A DNA stretch of 64,000 nt from Thuidium tamariscinum (GCA_947034885.2 OX344757.2:4154001-4218000); one strand, 5' to 3'. Shown: positions 45,236-57,680, counted from the stretch's first letter. A program made the numbers and translations. Notes: a model not told the origin generated them from the sequence alone.

Positions 45236-45239
45236 TGAA

Positions 45240-46270
45240 GCTTTTGAGGTTTTATTTGGACGAAACTTTGAGTGAAATATGAGTGATATTTAGGAATTAC
45301 TTTGGTGATACTTTTGTAAAATTTGGTTGCTACTTAGGTGATCTTTATTGTTACTTGAATAAGTTATTTAGTGATTCCTAGGTGATAATTATATGAACTT
45401 GCTTGACTTTTAAAAGTAAAAATTAGCCAAATAAAAACAAGATAATTCGTGAAATTATTATTGGCAAAAAATTAAAGTAGAAAAGGTGTATATTTACAAT
45501 TACTTCTTACATGTTTATATCTCCAATTTGTATACGCCTACAATGTTCATTATTGAATTTTGGATAAGTGTTAATAGAAAACATAATTGTAAAAGGAACA
45601 ATTTTGAGTATTTGTACTTAGATATTTATATTGTAATTTAAGATTATACTAAGGTCAAACCTATGTCATTTTCTACAATTGAAGAATCCACTAACTATCT
45701 TGCAAGACCAAAGAGGATAGTATTTTCCATGTTTGTAGCCTTCTAGGAGCATTTTTAAAATAGGTTCAATTTTTTTATAAGTATAGAAATCTTCTTAAAG
45801 TATTGTCCACGTATAATTATTAAGAATAAGTTGTCTTCGGGTTGTCTTCAAGTTTTGCTCATGTTGGGTGCATTATAAAGATATATAAATTAAAATATTT
45901 AAGAACATTTACATCAACAAATTGTTCTATTATGTCGAATTTGAAATTTTGTATTCAAAATTCGAATCTCATTAAAATTTGGTTTGGTAATTAGATTTTA
46001 AGACTTTAAATTCCTCATATAGTGTCTTAAAGTCTGAATTTTATATGGTGTGTGGTATTATATTTCCTATGAATAAAAAAACTTGTTTAATGTAATGCCA
46101 TATATTAAATATTGATGAAATTGCTATATTATAAATGTTGATGTGATCAATTAACATGAATGTGGAGTAAATTTTGACATCAAAGGACATTGGATAAAAC
46201 AAATATTTTTTCAATGGTGCATGAGAAGTATTTTGAAGGTTTGTTGGGTCATAAGGTGAATGCACTTATG
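45240..46270. other. AT-rich intergenic, nothing recognised
   Basis: No frame above 75 codons and no element ends. Confidence 0.4.
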
Positions 46271-46274
46271 AAGT

Positions 46275-46575
46275 CATTAGAGGGAATTTGAGGGCTCCAA
46301 AGGGCCATTTTGGGACTAGTTCCAAAATTATTCCCGTAATTGCTAGCCACTATCAGGCTAGCATTTATAAAAAAATATAAAATATAAAATTATTATTATT
46401 ATTTGGTCCTGGAATACGAAAAGAATCCCCCCAAAAAAATTCGGAAAAATAATAATGATGTGGCACCCTCTTGACCATGTAAGATTCCTGGGATTCCATG
46501 TTCCAGTTGTAGTTTTTTGCGATTTTAGACTGTGGGAACTCACAGTCTTCCGAAGGCCTCAAATCTCCCCTAATG
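46275..46575. mobile_element. Family E element, best matched ends
   Basis: CATTAGAGGGAATTTGAGGG and GGCCTCAAATCTCCCCTAAT(G) are inverted repeats. The interior has 'ccaaagggccattttgggac', 'gctagccactatcaggctagc', an A/T tract and 'gatgtggcaccctcttgacc'. It is 301 bp and non-coding. Confidence 0.8.
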
Positions 46576-46579
46576 TCTT

Positions 46580-47750
46580 TTTCATTTGAATTGATAACCT
46601 TGGATGTTTATGGCTTGATTTTTTTCCATTATATCATTAATTACTATAATTGATTTGTATCAACTATTGTAAAAAAAAATGTTCTAACAAGCCACCTTGC
46701 ACTTGAGTCATATTTGTTAAATATTAATTCAAAAATAAATAAATATGCCATGTAATGAAATTTTTAAAAATTATAGCGTGACATATTTGAATAGTGTAGA
46801 AAAGATTAATGATAATAAATTGAAATCTTAAAAAAGATTTTGATGGAAAATGAAAGATAATATTACCCATTTATTTCAAATAATAAAAAAATAATAAAAA
46901 ATAATATTCCATATACTATGTTGTATATTATGGCCTAGAATGGACATAGCTTGGACCAAGCACTGATGCAAAACCTAATAGCAAAGCCTTGAGTAAAGCA
47001 AAATTTTGCCTTGATTTTAGCCTTGTGAAACAATATTCTGTAAAGTTTTTGTCATGTTAAACTCGTAGTGAAGTAAATAGAAGGGCAATAGCTACAATTA
47101 ATGAAATATTCCTAATCACATTACACGAAATCCTAAAAATTCTAAATAGGGTTAACAAAAGTGAAATTCAAGCAAAAAAAAAGATTTCATACGGGATGTA
47201 ATGAATTTGCCGTCAACATGCAATATAATCAACCTAAATCATTAAAATAAAGGTCTCAAACAAAGTTCAAATTTTTTGTGATGAAAATATATATTTTTAG
47301 TAATTGATTGACTTAAAATTCTCAAATCATTTTAGTCATTAATTTGAATGGTTATTATAATTGATACCTAGTTTTGTTCATATAACGTTTAATAATTATT
47401 TATAAATATGTAGACTATTAATAATGACATTGATCACTATATAGTTATTTATAGGCTATCAATTTTTTTTGGATCAACATGATTAAAGTATTTAATGCAA
47501 GAATAAACATTGCAACAAATCAACAAAGCACATATATGACAATGACAATGATATAAGATAGTGAACTAAGGCTTAGGATATTCCAAGACTCTCAATGATA
47601 ATCATTTCAAAATTTTGAAGTTTTGAAGTTTTGAAATTTTGAAATATCTTGTACCAAAAAAATAACTAGTATAAATCAACAACTTTCAAGTTATAATTTA
47701 AAATTTATAAAAAAGTTATATCTCCTAAAGTAAATTTCAAAATTTAGAAG

Positions 47751-47812
<62 letters not shown>

Positions 47813-48255
47813 TTGACACTTTTAAATATTTCTAACAATTCAAGAATTTGAATTTGAATTTTTCTTAAAATTTGAATGATTTCAAAACTATTTTGATAAA
47901 TTCAAAATATTATAGTATATAGAATTCAATCTAATGAAATGGAAAGAACAATTAAGGACCTAATGCATCTTAGATGAAAGCACTGGAGTTTGTTGATAAA
48001 CCTCCTTAAATGAAAAGACACACTAGAACTAGGTACAAAGCAATTGTGCCTTCAATCCTTTATCATTACAGCTTTAAATGTAGTAGCTTCAATGATCTAT
48101 AACATTGATTATGGTGTTGTGAAAATAATTTATGGTTAGTTATTTGTAGCTTCAGTTTTAGACTTGTAGTGACTTCAAAGCTTCATTGCTTTAATTTTAG
48201 TAATTTTAAAATTCATATCTTTAGCCTTCCATGACTACTATACATCTTAACATCA
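46580..48255. other. AT-rich intergenic
   Basis: No gene. A short tandem (GAAGTTTT)n-like run lies at 47615-47645, just before the AT microsatellite. Confidence 0.4.
47754..47807. repeat. (AT)n microsatellite
   Basis: About 27 uninterrupted TA dinucleotides. Confidence 0.97.
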
Positions 48256-48261
48256 AAATAA

Positions 48262-48545
48262 GGGAGAAGGGACACAAACTACCCATCTACACGTTGAAAT
48301 TGAATTTTGACGAGGTGAAACTTCTTAAAATATTTTTCAATAAATTTTCCTTAAATAACAAGTAAAGTCAGCATTTGACCTGTTGTACCATATTTTTTGG
48401 AGTTTTGTGGATTATTTATGAATTTTTAAAGTCGAATCTACTCATATTCTAAAATTGCCAAATGTACATTGTTTGTATAATCCTATAAAGATGAAAAAGC
48501 AATGTATACAAGCTATTAACATTTGAAGGGGTAGGTGAACTTTGA
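48262..48545 (+). repeat. Family B element, strongly diverged
   Basis: Keeps 'acccatctacacgttgaaattgaattttgacgagg' and 'cttcttaaaatatttttcaataaattttcctta' in pieces, plus the 'gatgaaaaagcaatgta' block. The termini are lost. Confidence 0.6.
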
Positions 48546-48549
48546 GCAA

Positions 48550-51500
48550 AAATCACTCAACATTTGGCAAATGAGATTTGTTTTTGTCAATGTCTAAAGT
48601 GTCTCTAATAAAAGTTCATTTTTATTTTCACCTTAAAAATTGAACTTTCTTTTCTTTATTTTAAACAATAATAACAATGATTTTAACTATTATGATATAT
48701 TTTGATTAGAATCATTTATTTGATAAAATCAACTAAATAAAAATGATTAATTTTTTGAATTTGGATACATGGAATTATTTCAAATTCAAAATTTAAGTAA
48801 AATCATTAATGTACTGTGATACAAAAAAAACTTACAGTTTATTACAAATATAATTGCAAATTTTTTAATTCAAGTATCAAGAGGTGTATAGCTTTGTAAG
48901 ATCTAATAATTGTTAGCAATATATTCTAAGTTACTCTGAATATTTTTTTTAGCTATAAATTGTATTTGATTTGGATTCTAATGGTTCAAAAATAAATAGT
49001 GTGGGCATAGAATTAGTTATTGTCATCTTTCTTTGTGACATCTTGAACAAAATAGATGCAAATTTTTACATGAAAAAATGACTATAGTTACCAACTCTAA
49101 TTTCTTATATTAAGTTATTTTCAAATTTTATCAAAATATCAAGAACAATTCTATAATTTAAAATTAAATGAGGTCTAGCTATTGAGATTGCTATCTAAAA
49201 ATGATATGAAACAAATTTTGAAATAAACTTGTTGATACAAGAAAATGTAATAAATGCACTTAGAGCTCAATTATTCTACACAAAATCCAATGAATAAAGA
49301 TTTTGGAATTTATTAAATGTTGCATTTCAAAATTTCAAATTCATGAAATTATTTATTTATTTATAATTTGAAGTCTGTATCTCTATGCATTTGTAAAGTT
49401 AAATATTTAGTAGGAGTAAATGAAACATTTTAATACTTGATAAATTAATATTTTTGTTTTAAAAAGTTTTTAATTTAAATTTAATTTATAAACTTATGAT
49501 AATAAAAAAGTAGAGGATCCAATCTAACAAGACAAATTCCAAATGGTTGTAGTTCAATCCTTTTTTTTCCGGCACCATGGGGTCAGATTGCACCATTTCA
49601 AAATGGATGCCTTTTTTCGCTAGATAAAAGTAATCTTTTTTTGCTAGAAATTTTTCAATTCTCTTTCAAATATGAATGAAGTCACCAAATTTGGATGAAA
49701 AAGTATATGGATGTGATGAAAAAGTGTTTTTAAGTTCAAAAGATGAATGAATGTATAAATACAATGCTTCACCATATTTGAAGTGATCGCCATCTCGTCA
49801 CTTTCTCAAAAAGTAAAAAAAAAAGGGTTGTAGTAGTTGAATGTGTCCTTCACTAGGTGGCAAAATTTAAACATATTAGGTTCTAATGCATTGTAAAATA
49901 AGAAATCACATAAAAAACAATTGATTTAATTAGGTAAATTTGAAACGACTACCATCAAATGGTGGCAAGTTAAGGTTATTTCTTTTTTTTTGCTATATTA
50001 TAGTCAAATGTCATTGTAAGTAAGGTAAACCAACCTATGACAAGCCAAATGCCATCCAACCCATCACAATTAAAATTATTCCAATGGTGTACATACAAAT
50101 ATCTAAAATGTGTTCTACTAGAATATTTTCCATGTCATAGGTAGACTTACTTTAGACAATGTCATTGTGCACAATTAAATGCTTGCTTCTTATTGCTACA
50201 TAGTATAACCTATCTTTTGGATGGATAGTGGATGGATAGTGAAGGGAGGTTCCTATCTATCCCAAAGTGTGATTAAATTTTTTTTAAATTTATTAACCTC
50301 CAACCCCAACCCCAACCCCAACCCCAATCCCATAGGGAGCTCAAAAAATAATTTAAACTAATAAATTTGAAAATCCTCCCCCCCCCCATCCCATCCTAAT
50401 TGTAATTTTTCAATGGGATGGAATTTGACATTTAATATCTGTTGTATGTCAAAATTTGTATCCATATTGTATCTATATTTGTATTGTATAGTGTCTCATA
50501 TTCATAGCCATACCTATATCCAAATCTATATCCATATTGTACAATATCCCATATCCATATTCCAAGTTGGTTTTTAAGATCAATAGCAATGGAAGGGAGT
50601 CTCAATTTTTTTTAAACAATAATCAACGACTCTCAATTTTTTGAGGGCATGGGGAGCTATCTATAGCCAACATTATTGTGGATAGCTATCGTTATTGTAG
50701 AGAGATGATTAGATATGATTTGAATTTTGTCAAATGACTTCAAAATTCTATGGCTTCAAATTATGTATTGTATGTGGACCTTGTGGTTGATCAAATGTAG
50801 ACAAATGATTGCAGTATATGTCAATCCAGTATCCAATTTTTTTAGGCACTTAAATGTCTAATTTTGTCAAAAAAAATTGTCAACTTCAAGCCTATAGGGA
50901 AAAAAAAGAGAAATCCTACTAAAAAATGCCAAACAATAATAATGCCCTTACACATCATTGCTGCAATATTTCAAAAATCTCATTTCATCTATTATTAAAA
51001 GCCAACACATCTAGAAATTGCATACAAAAATTATATATTCAATATTGCATATTTTTTTTAATTTGAGTACATTTCAAAAAATGAATTACAAAGTGAAAAA
51101 TGAACAAAAATAACTTTCAACATATTCAAATATAACCTTGTTCCATTCAAGTCTCTAGAATGAAATAGCAAAGAAACTTAGAACCTTCTTGAAAGAAAGG
51201 ATACATAATCATTGGTCCAAAAACAAAAACAAAAACATTGTGCAGTAGCTAACTATGAACTAAATGTTGTCACATGAATGAACATAGTGAAAAATGTAGA
51301 AATAAAAAATTGAACAATAACATTTCAATCAAACATGGATTAAGTTCCAACATTTATAGGTTCAAATAGTCAATTTCTGAATTCTAATTGAGTGTTTTCA
51401 CTAATCAATAAATCTCATCTATTTATTTAAAATAAATAAATTTATGATCAATATATCAACCACACACAACATGATAATTACAATCTTCTAAATGTGTAAG

Positions 51501-51650
51501 CAAAATACATTTGAATCCTCCATTTTGGACAATGTAGTTCTGCAATTTCAATAAAACAATGTATACTACTCCAAATATATAAGGAAGAATAACATGTATT
51601 GATCCATTATTTATCAAAATGTGGTTTGTATTTTCAATACATTACATTTC
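48550..51650. other. AT-rich gene-free stretch
   Basis: The least structured part of the window: homopolymers, a short (CCCCAA)n run at 50300-50325, a C10 run at 50380 and 'tatccatat' low complexity at 50455-50570. No gene or complete mobile element was recognised. Confidence 0.45.
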
Positions 51651-51653
51651 CAC

Positions 51654-51715
51654 ATTTCATATTTTTCATATATCCCATTTCCTCATTTCATATTTTTGAT
51701 ATATCCCATTTCCTC
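51654..51715. repeat. 31-bp tandem duplication
   Basis: ATTTCATATTTTT(C/G)ATATAT followed by CCCATTTCCTC, twice in a row with one difference, immediately upstream of the GC-richer OXS3-like gene region. Confidence 0.9.
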
Positions 51716-51785
51716 AATTTCCTTATGGTGTAAAAAAAGTCGCTCCCAACAAAACCCCAACTTCCCAAGGCAAGCCCAAGAAGGC

Positions 51786-51793
51786 CACGTGTC
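51786..51793 (+). promoter_or_regulatory. G-box/ABRE-like motif CACGTGTC
   Basis: CACGTGTC is the core bound by bZIP factors in abscisic-acid and stress response. It lies about 1.36 kb before the OXS3-like start codon, in the likely promoter. Any role is inferred from position only. Confidence 0.4.
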
Positions 51794-51912
51794 CCCTCAA
51801 GTCTTCTTCCCCCCACCAACCAAAAGACGGCAGCCGAAGTGGGGATGGAGGGCGAGAACTCGCTCGAAGAAGATAACGCCAGCATGAACTCCCATGCCTC
51901 GTAGCTGCCATC

Positions 51913-51967
51913 TCATCCCTCTCTTTTTTCCTTTTCTTTTTCCCCTTTCCTTTTCTTTATCTTTTTC
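51913..51967 (+). promoter_or_regulatory. Pyrimidine-rich tract (Y-patch-like)
   Basis: About 55 bases of almost pure C/T on the plus strand. Such tracts commonly sit just upstream of plant transcription starts. No TATA box is evident near it. Confidence 0.4.
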
Positions 51968-52397
51968 TAATGATGAGGCCGCGTGGTTCGTTTCTTTCCC
52001 CGTCATCCCGCTCGCCTGGTTCGTCCCCGCGGATGTCGCCCATCCTGTCAGAGCCACCCTCTTGCGGATCACTACAGACTGAGAGCTCCTAGTCAGCCTC
52101 TCTCTGCCCTTTCCTTCCTTCCGACCCACATCTCCCGAACAAACCCTCAAACCTCTTTCAGCCATCGCTACTTATTATGCTTCATTGTGTTGTTACTTCC
52201 AGCCTTGTGTTTACTTGTTTGTCCTCGTTTTCATTTCTACCCAACAGTTTTGTCACTTACATTCTGGCGCCGGAACAAATTGAGCCTCGGAGCAAGCGGA
52301 GAGACGAATGATTTTGGGAGCTCGGTGGAGTTCAGTTTGGTTGAGGTTTGGTTGAAGTTTGGTGGAGTGTTTTTGGTTGAGAGAGAGGAGAGACGTG

Positions 52398-52419
52398 GAA
52401 AGAGAGAGAGAGAGAGAGT
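52398..52419. repeat. (GA)n microsatellite in the OXS3-like leader
   Basis: A run of about ten GA units, within a GA-rich stretch starting at 52380. GA repeats are frequent in plant 5' leaders. Confidence 0.9.
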
Positions 52420-52715
52420 GATACATATTGCGAGAGATTGAATGCGTAAGCAAGGGTGAGTGCGAGATCTGATTCTGCGTCCCCCTGGTTTCAAGGGGGT
52501 TTGTTTTTGGTTGAGATTTGATGCCGTGTTGGCGAACGGCGGGAGGATTCGGTGTTCTTGTTTGGTTGAGATTTGAGAAATTTAGTAGGGCAGAAGGAGA
52601 GAGCGAGAGCGAGTTTTGGTGCGGAACGGCGTTCATCAAGGGAAAGGGAGTTAGCGGAGGAGTGGTTCTGGAACCCTTGTTTAGAGGAATCTGAGTTGTG
52701 AGTAGGGTGAGTTTC

Positions 52716-52721
52716 ATGTAA
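52716..52721 (+). promoter_or_regulatory. Minimal start-stop uORF (ATGTAA)
   Basis: An ATG directly followed by TAA, 434 bases before the main ATG. Start-stop elements can stall ribosomes. It matters only if transcription starts upstream and the region is not spliced out. Confidence 0.35.
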
Positions 52722-52761
52722 GGGAGAACAGGAGTCACGGGTTCGGGTTTTGATTTTTTTC

Positions 52762-52968
52762 ATGAAGGTTGCTGCGACGGACGGACGAGCAGTGGACGGG
52801 AGAGAGAAGAGGAGTCGTCCTTTGGTGGTGATCCTTTTTGACGGGTTCCAAGTGTTTTCGTTCCAACGCGGATGCCCCACGCAGGCGACGTATTTGCAGA
52901 GTGTAGTGGATGCACCAACACGCGCCGCAAAGATGGCTATGGAAGAAAGAGTGTTCGGTGTTGTTTGA
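52762..52968 (+). promoter_or_regulatory. Upstream ORF 1 of the OXS3-like gene
   Basis: ATGAAGGTTGCTGCG opens a 68-codon frame ending in TGA at 52966-52968. It overlaps uORF 2 in another frame. No family was recognised. Confidence 0.35.
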
Positions 52969-53132
52969 TGAAGTCCGGTGTTCGCTGCTTCTCCTCGAGT
53001 CGTCAAGCTTTTTTAAACGGCGCACCTCTGGTTTGTCAGTACATTCACCCTCGGCAGCGCAAGCAGAAGAGTGTGTTGGTTGCCGAAGAAGAAGAAAAGG
53101 CGCACGAATTTCAGTTATTTCTTTTTGATTAG
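52872..53132 (+). promoter_or_regulatory. Upstream ORF 2, 86 codons, ends 17 nt before main ATG
   Basis: The frame runs from ATGCCCCACGCAGGC to TAG (53130-53132). The predicted peptide is Cys- and Arg-rich (MPHAGDVFAECSGC, DGYGRKSVRCC) with an acidic EEEEK tail. Its length and closeness to the main start would make it a strong translational brake if it is in the mRNA. It may instead lie in a leader intron: GTGAGT at 52455 and AG acceptors near 53037 or 53113 are available. Confidence 0.35.
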
Positions 53133-53149
53133 GTAGTGGAGATAGAATT

Positions 53150-54907
53150 ATGTCCATCGCGTATCAATGCTGGGAGATGGGGGTTGGATCCACCGTGGGG
53201 TACAGCAAAGGCTCCTCTCTTCCCCAGTACGTGACTGAGAACAACAGCGGGTCGACAACATTACGCTGCCTTCCCAGCCCTACTTCCCATCACCACCATC
53301 ACCACCACCACCACCACGAGACTTCTTTCGTCATGTACATGCAACAGCAACACCAACCACCTCCTCAAGGGGCTTCTTCTGTCCTTCCCAAGGACATGGC
53401 CACTGTTAGATTCTCGACTTCTTCACCTCCAATTTCTGCCACAGCCTCGTCTCCGACTTCAACCCCCCCTGCTGAGAACAATCCTGAAGGCAATCCTGAA
53501 GCCACACCCCCAAAGCAGGCAGGTGTTTCCGAAACAAATGTGACAACAAGCTCCTTGACGAGCGAGCGTTCGGTCGAAGAGAAGGCCAGCGATGGCGAGA
53601 GCAAGCGGGTGGAATCAGCAGCAGGGGTGCCCGGGACCATCGCCAGTGGAAGCTTGTCCCAGTTTCAAGGCTTGCGAGTGAAGGTGGGATCGTCTCATGC
53701 GAAACCGGGCGTTGTGGAACACATTGTTCCCGTGAGCAGCAGTGTATTACTACCATATGGGGGATACATGTATGGCTCCTCGGACCTCAACAATGAACAC
53801 TCTTCGGAGTCTTCTTCTTCGATATGTCAAGCGAGCGAAGATAGCGGCTCATGCTCTTCAGGTGATACTGGTGGTGAGGAGGCGCAGTCCGTGTATCGTG
53901 GCCCCTTGACGACCATGATGTCGGCCTTGGACGAGTCTCTTCCTATCAAGTAAGCACCGACATGTTCGGATGGTGTTTGTTCATATCATGTGGTTCTTAT
54001 GTAGAAGAATCTTATGTAGGCTTTGTTCTTGTTTTTGATATGTTTGCGGTATCGATATGACAGTGCTTCTGGTAGTTGTTAAGTCTCTTAAGGTGGAGGA
54101 TAGTGTCTTCCCTCTTAGGCATTTGAACTAATATGAGGAGTGCGCTCTTATTGGGGAGCTTACTCATGAGACCTTACTGTAGATATAACATGAGAGTCGA
54201 ACTCTCGAGATCAAATCATGTTTTCACTCAATGTATGATGATATCTTATGAAATTATCCGAACATTGGGAGATTGTAGACCGCCATGGAAAGCCACCGTC
54301 CAAGTTAGCCAAGTGATGGTTCTACATAACTTGCTAATTGAAGGTCAACTAGAGAGATTAGAGTTTCAGTTGGTATCAGTGGGGATTAGGTCCCTGACAT
54401 TTATAGCATCATCTACCGTATGTAATGGTGTATCTTCACCTATGTGATGTGTTATGGTATGTTCTGATCGAGTTCTTTTTATGCCACTCTTGCAGGAGAC
54501 CTGGTTTATCAAAGTTTTTCGGTGGCAAGTCACGTTCGTTTTCTTCACTGGCGGAAGTGTCCACTGTGACGGAGCTAGCTAAGCCCAACAATCCATACGC
54601 CAAGCGTCGGAAGATGGGTTTCAATTGTCCATTGGGGGACAAGACCAGGTCGTATCTACCTCCAACGCGCTCCTCAGGTGCCAGCATTGCGAAAAAGCTA
54701 CCGAGCAATGGCAGCAGGAACACGCTAGCAGTGGCAGTGATACTTGGAGGACTTCAGGAGGACCAGCAGCAACCAGCAGCAGCTGCAACTGCAGCTACAG
54801 CTCCTAAGCCTGAAACCAGGACATTTCCCTCCCGATCTTACTCGCTCACCGATCTACCTCACCACTCAGGCAGTCCACCACTGAGACGATCTTTCGGAAA
54901 GTCTTGA
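53150..54907 (+). CDS. OXS3: OXIDATIVE STRESS 3 (OXS3)-like nuclear protein, 2 exons
   Basis: join(53150..53949, 54496..54907): 1212 nt, 403 residues, with one GT-AG intron of 546 bp (phase 2, splitting Lys267). The family core is clear: a Ser-rich acidic stretch (residues about 217-247), GPLTTMMSALDESLPIKRPG, then GLSKFFGGKSRSFSSLAEV and ELAKPNNPYAKRRK. This matches the OXS3 pattern GLSKFY-GKSKSFTSLADV...LAKPENPY-KRRK. Family knowledge: OXS3 proteins are nuclear, chromatin-associated and raise tolerance to heavy metals and oxidative stress. The NPYAKRRK basic run could serve as a nuclear signal. The N-terminal 200 residues are low complexity, with ten consecutive His (47-56), Pro/Ser/Thr-rich tracts and Gln runs; the protein is longer than most flowering-plant members. 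An in-frame TGA shortly upstream fixes the ATG at 53150 as the first start in frame. Confidence 0.92.
53950..54495 (+). other. Intron of the OXS3-like gene
   Basis: Starts GTAAGC and ends CTCTTGCAG. Joining the exons across it restores LPI-K-RPGLSKF, the most conserved point in the family. The 104-codon frame inside (54133-54447) has no recognised homology and is not called. Confidence 0.9.
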
Positions 54908-56790
54908 AAATGGATTGTAGCCGCTGGATTTTCTGCATTGCTTATGGACAAGGTGTGACCCAGATTTTCACCTTGTACTAATTGTTACGACTCCAAGCCC
55001 TTTTTCCAGGGGATGATTGTTTCCTGTTTAGATCGGATGGTATGTCCAGGACCACTGCGTTGCAAAAGGAACCTGGAGTGCGACACTACCATAAGTAGCT
55101 TTTATTTGAGGTGATCGGGGAAATGGTATTCCTACATGGTTTCGGAAAGTTTGACATGTGAAGCTTGACCTGTGGAGCTCACCCAGACTGGCTCTGAGAT
55201 TGAGAACACAGGATTCGTAGTCTGCAGGGAGGGATTCGCAGGTAGTTTTGGGTGACACAACATTTACAGATGTGTGTCTTTGACCCCCAGCCGAGGAACA
55301 TCAAGCGGATGACATGTGGGGAAATGGGTCTTTTTTGATTTTGAGATTACTATCACAGGTGTGCTCGAGTGCTTTTTACAATTTTAGTTGGGCTTCTTTT
55401 TCTGGTCCCTATCACCTGCAAGCAGTGGTGAGATTGAGCAGAAGCTGATGAAGAGGGATTAGATCAAGTCTACCGACCCTGTTGACAAAAAGGAACAGTC
55501 TTCTGTTGGGAGACGAGACTTATCGACAGCGTCAGAAACCCCGGGGCATTTTAGAAACAACCCATGTGCCCCGACTAGAGTGATGAAAAACTTGGCTGTG
55601 GGAGCCCAACTATATAGAGTGTTATACACATTGAGTTTGTGTGACTGAAAATACAGAACGAAGGTCTTCTGGGGAGAGTCTGCTATTTGATCAAGTGCAA
55701 AAGGAGGTGGAGACATCATATCATCATCATCTGACATTGCCGCAAGAACCGAGGGAAGGAAAACAACATCAACACTGTTGGTCATCTTTATCTCATACCA
55801 AGCCTTGTAATATAGAATTGACATTTTTGTGTGGATCATCGTTGTAATGAATTCGAAGGAAGATTTTCCTTATCCATCCTTTTTCTTCTTCTTCTGACTT
55901 CGTCGTCGTTGCACTTTTGATTATCTCACTCCCATTTCGTGGCGACGGTTATTTGTATGTAATGTTTTTTTCGCAATCAATTGGATGTGGTTTGGGTGGT
56001 GTGTACTGGTTGGGATCCCTTTGTTTTAGACCGATTGCTTTACTAGGTGTAGCAATCCTTGTGAAATGAGCTTCGATTATTTTTATTTTTCAGATCCTAC
56101 TACGTACAGTGGATTGAGATTTTTGCTCACAAAGCTCCAAGTCACTAGACTAGACCTAGACTATTTACAGGAGCTTTGTTTGGTCTCTCCATGAGGGAAC
56201 TGGTTGGCATGTGGGAACGCATGTGCAGTGGTTGTGTGTGCCTTCGTCATTGTTTGCAACCCTGTCTGTGAATTTAGGAATTTCTTGGAATTCTACCGTA
56301 TCAGGAAAGTATTCGACGACCGATACACGGTTCCGTGATCTTCTTCCTACTACTGTTGCAGTAATAGAGCATGTATGTACATTTTTTTGGCATTTTTTTA
56401 ATCCATTGTGGAATTATCTTTGCAGTGGAATTTCGTTTCTTTTGTGTCAAAAAACAAAACTAAATAATACAATAATCCATTGTGGAATTCACGATTCTAA
56501 TGTGCACGTCAAGTCCTCCGTCAGCAATGTACTGTAGCAATGTACTGTGGAACCTGATTCATGATGGATAATTGAAGTTCAAGTTTTCAATCTGAGAAAG
56601 TCAGGAAGATAACTTCAATTGCTGCAAGTGAGGTTCATGCTTGTAACTTTCAACCTTGCAGTGTTTACTGATTTGACCACTTCTATTTTATATTGTGTAT
56701 AAAATATGTGTAACATGCATATTCACCTGCACGAAAAGCAGGAAATTTAATTTTATAACAGACTGAGGGGAGTGCAGAGTGTAAATATTA
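54908..56790 (+). other. 3' region of the OXS3-like gene
   Basis: GC content declines gradually. The 3' UTR probably ends somewhere before 55.9 kb, but I could not fix a poly(A) site. Frames at 55459-55839 (minus) and 56211-56537 (plus) resemble nothing. Confidence 0.4.
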
Positions 56791-56845
56791 ATATTTTATT
56801 GCAGGCAGTTGTCTTTGCTGTATATCAAATTATCAAAGTAACAGG

Positions 56846-57153
56846 TACCATCTAAGGGCTAGAAATGAATTTTAGGGAGCTGAAACATCCTGAAATACTT
56901 TCCAAGAAATTTTCCAAGAAACACAAGTGCAATTGACATCTATCCCAAGTCGTTTCATATTTTTTGGAGCTTTGTGGAATTAGTTATAAAATTTTGAAGT
57001 TGAAATGGCATAGGGCTCTAAAATTGCCCACCTCCTAAAATGTAGAGTGTTTATACATTGCTAAAGGCTATGAAAAAACATGATGTACAAGTAATGTACA
57101 TTTTAGGAGGTGGGCCATTTTAGAGCCTAAGCAGTTTTTGAACTTGTTGCTTT
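56846..57153 (+). repeat. Family B element, ends worn
   Basis: Keeps 'accatctaagggcta-aaatgaattttagggag', the 'gtcgtttcatattttttggagctttgtggaattagttat' region in pieces and TAGGAGGTGGGCCATTTTAG. It is close to the OXS3-like 3' region. Confidence 0.7.
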
Positions 57154-57190
57154 ATGTTACTAGATTAAGGGAGGCAACCCGTTCCTTGAT

Positions 57191-57351
57191 CACCGTCCAT
57201 TTTTGTAGGGTAGGGTGGTCTATTTCTAATCAATTCCGACACATCATAATTAGGAAGTGTATTCTAACTCACCGTCCATTTCTATAGGGTAGGATGGTCT
57301 ATTTCTAATCAATTCTGACACATCATAATTAGGAAGTTGTGTATTCTAACT
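57191..57351. repeat. 79-bp tandem duplication
   Basis: CACCGTCCATTT starts at 57191 and 57270. The units are nearly identical (ATTTCTAATCAATTC-GACAC, 'catcataattaggaag'). They probably form the left part of a family J element. Confidence 0.9.
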
Positions 57352-57353
57352 TA

Positions 57354-57680
57354 GTAAGGTAGCACATGGCAATGAACTCTCTTCATTGGTGCTACAATTT
57401 TTCTATCTTAGTTGAAGCACTCTTGATTTTCAACTAGCCTTTGGTTGGAAAGAGGATGATCTACATGATAAGTACCGGATGAATAGAATCTTCTCCTAAA
57501 AAATTTATGATAATTTTTTTTCCAAGAAATAAAGTCATGAAAAAATATGGAATCCTTTTCAAGTCTATTTCTGTACATGGGGAAATCTTTGCCCTTGACA
57601 TATGTGCACTCCAGGTATGCTCAATTGCTTATTTGATCAGAAATGGGTTGCCTCCCTTACCAAGAATTTTCTTAACTTTT
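57354..57680 (+). repeat. Dispersed repeat family J, copy 3
   Basis: AGGTAGCACATGGCAATGAA follows TA. It shares 'ggtgctacaatttttctat', 'ggttggaaagaggatgat' and 'gctcaattgctta-ttgatca' with 33.0-33.3 kb. Confidence 0.6.

Noticed and set aside
50298-50325. (CCCCAA)n run resembling ciliate telomere repeat
   Set aside because: Only about four units, imperfect at both ends and internal to AT-rich DNA. Plant telomeres are CCCTAAA, so this is best taken as a microsatellite.
52491-53006. 171-codon minus-strand frame opposite the OXS3-like leader
   Set aside because: It is antisense to a GC-rich leader, has no domain, and overlaps several other open frames on both strands.
54368-54385. TTGGTATCAG motif in the OXS3-like intron, similar to an LTR retrotransposon primer-binding site
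   Set aside because: Only the first ten or so bases match, with no flanking LTRs and no gag or pol frame.
55459-55839. 126-codon minus frame in the OXS3-like 3' region
   Set aside because: It lies antisense in the likely 3' UTR and has no recognisable domain.
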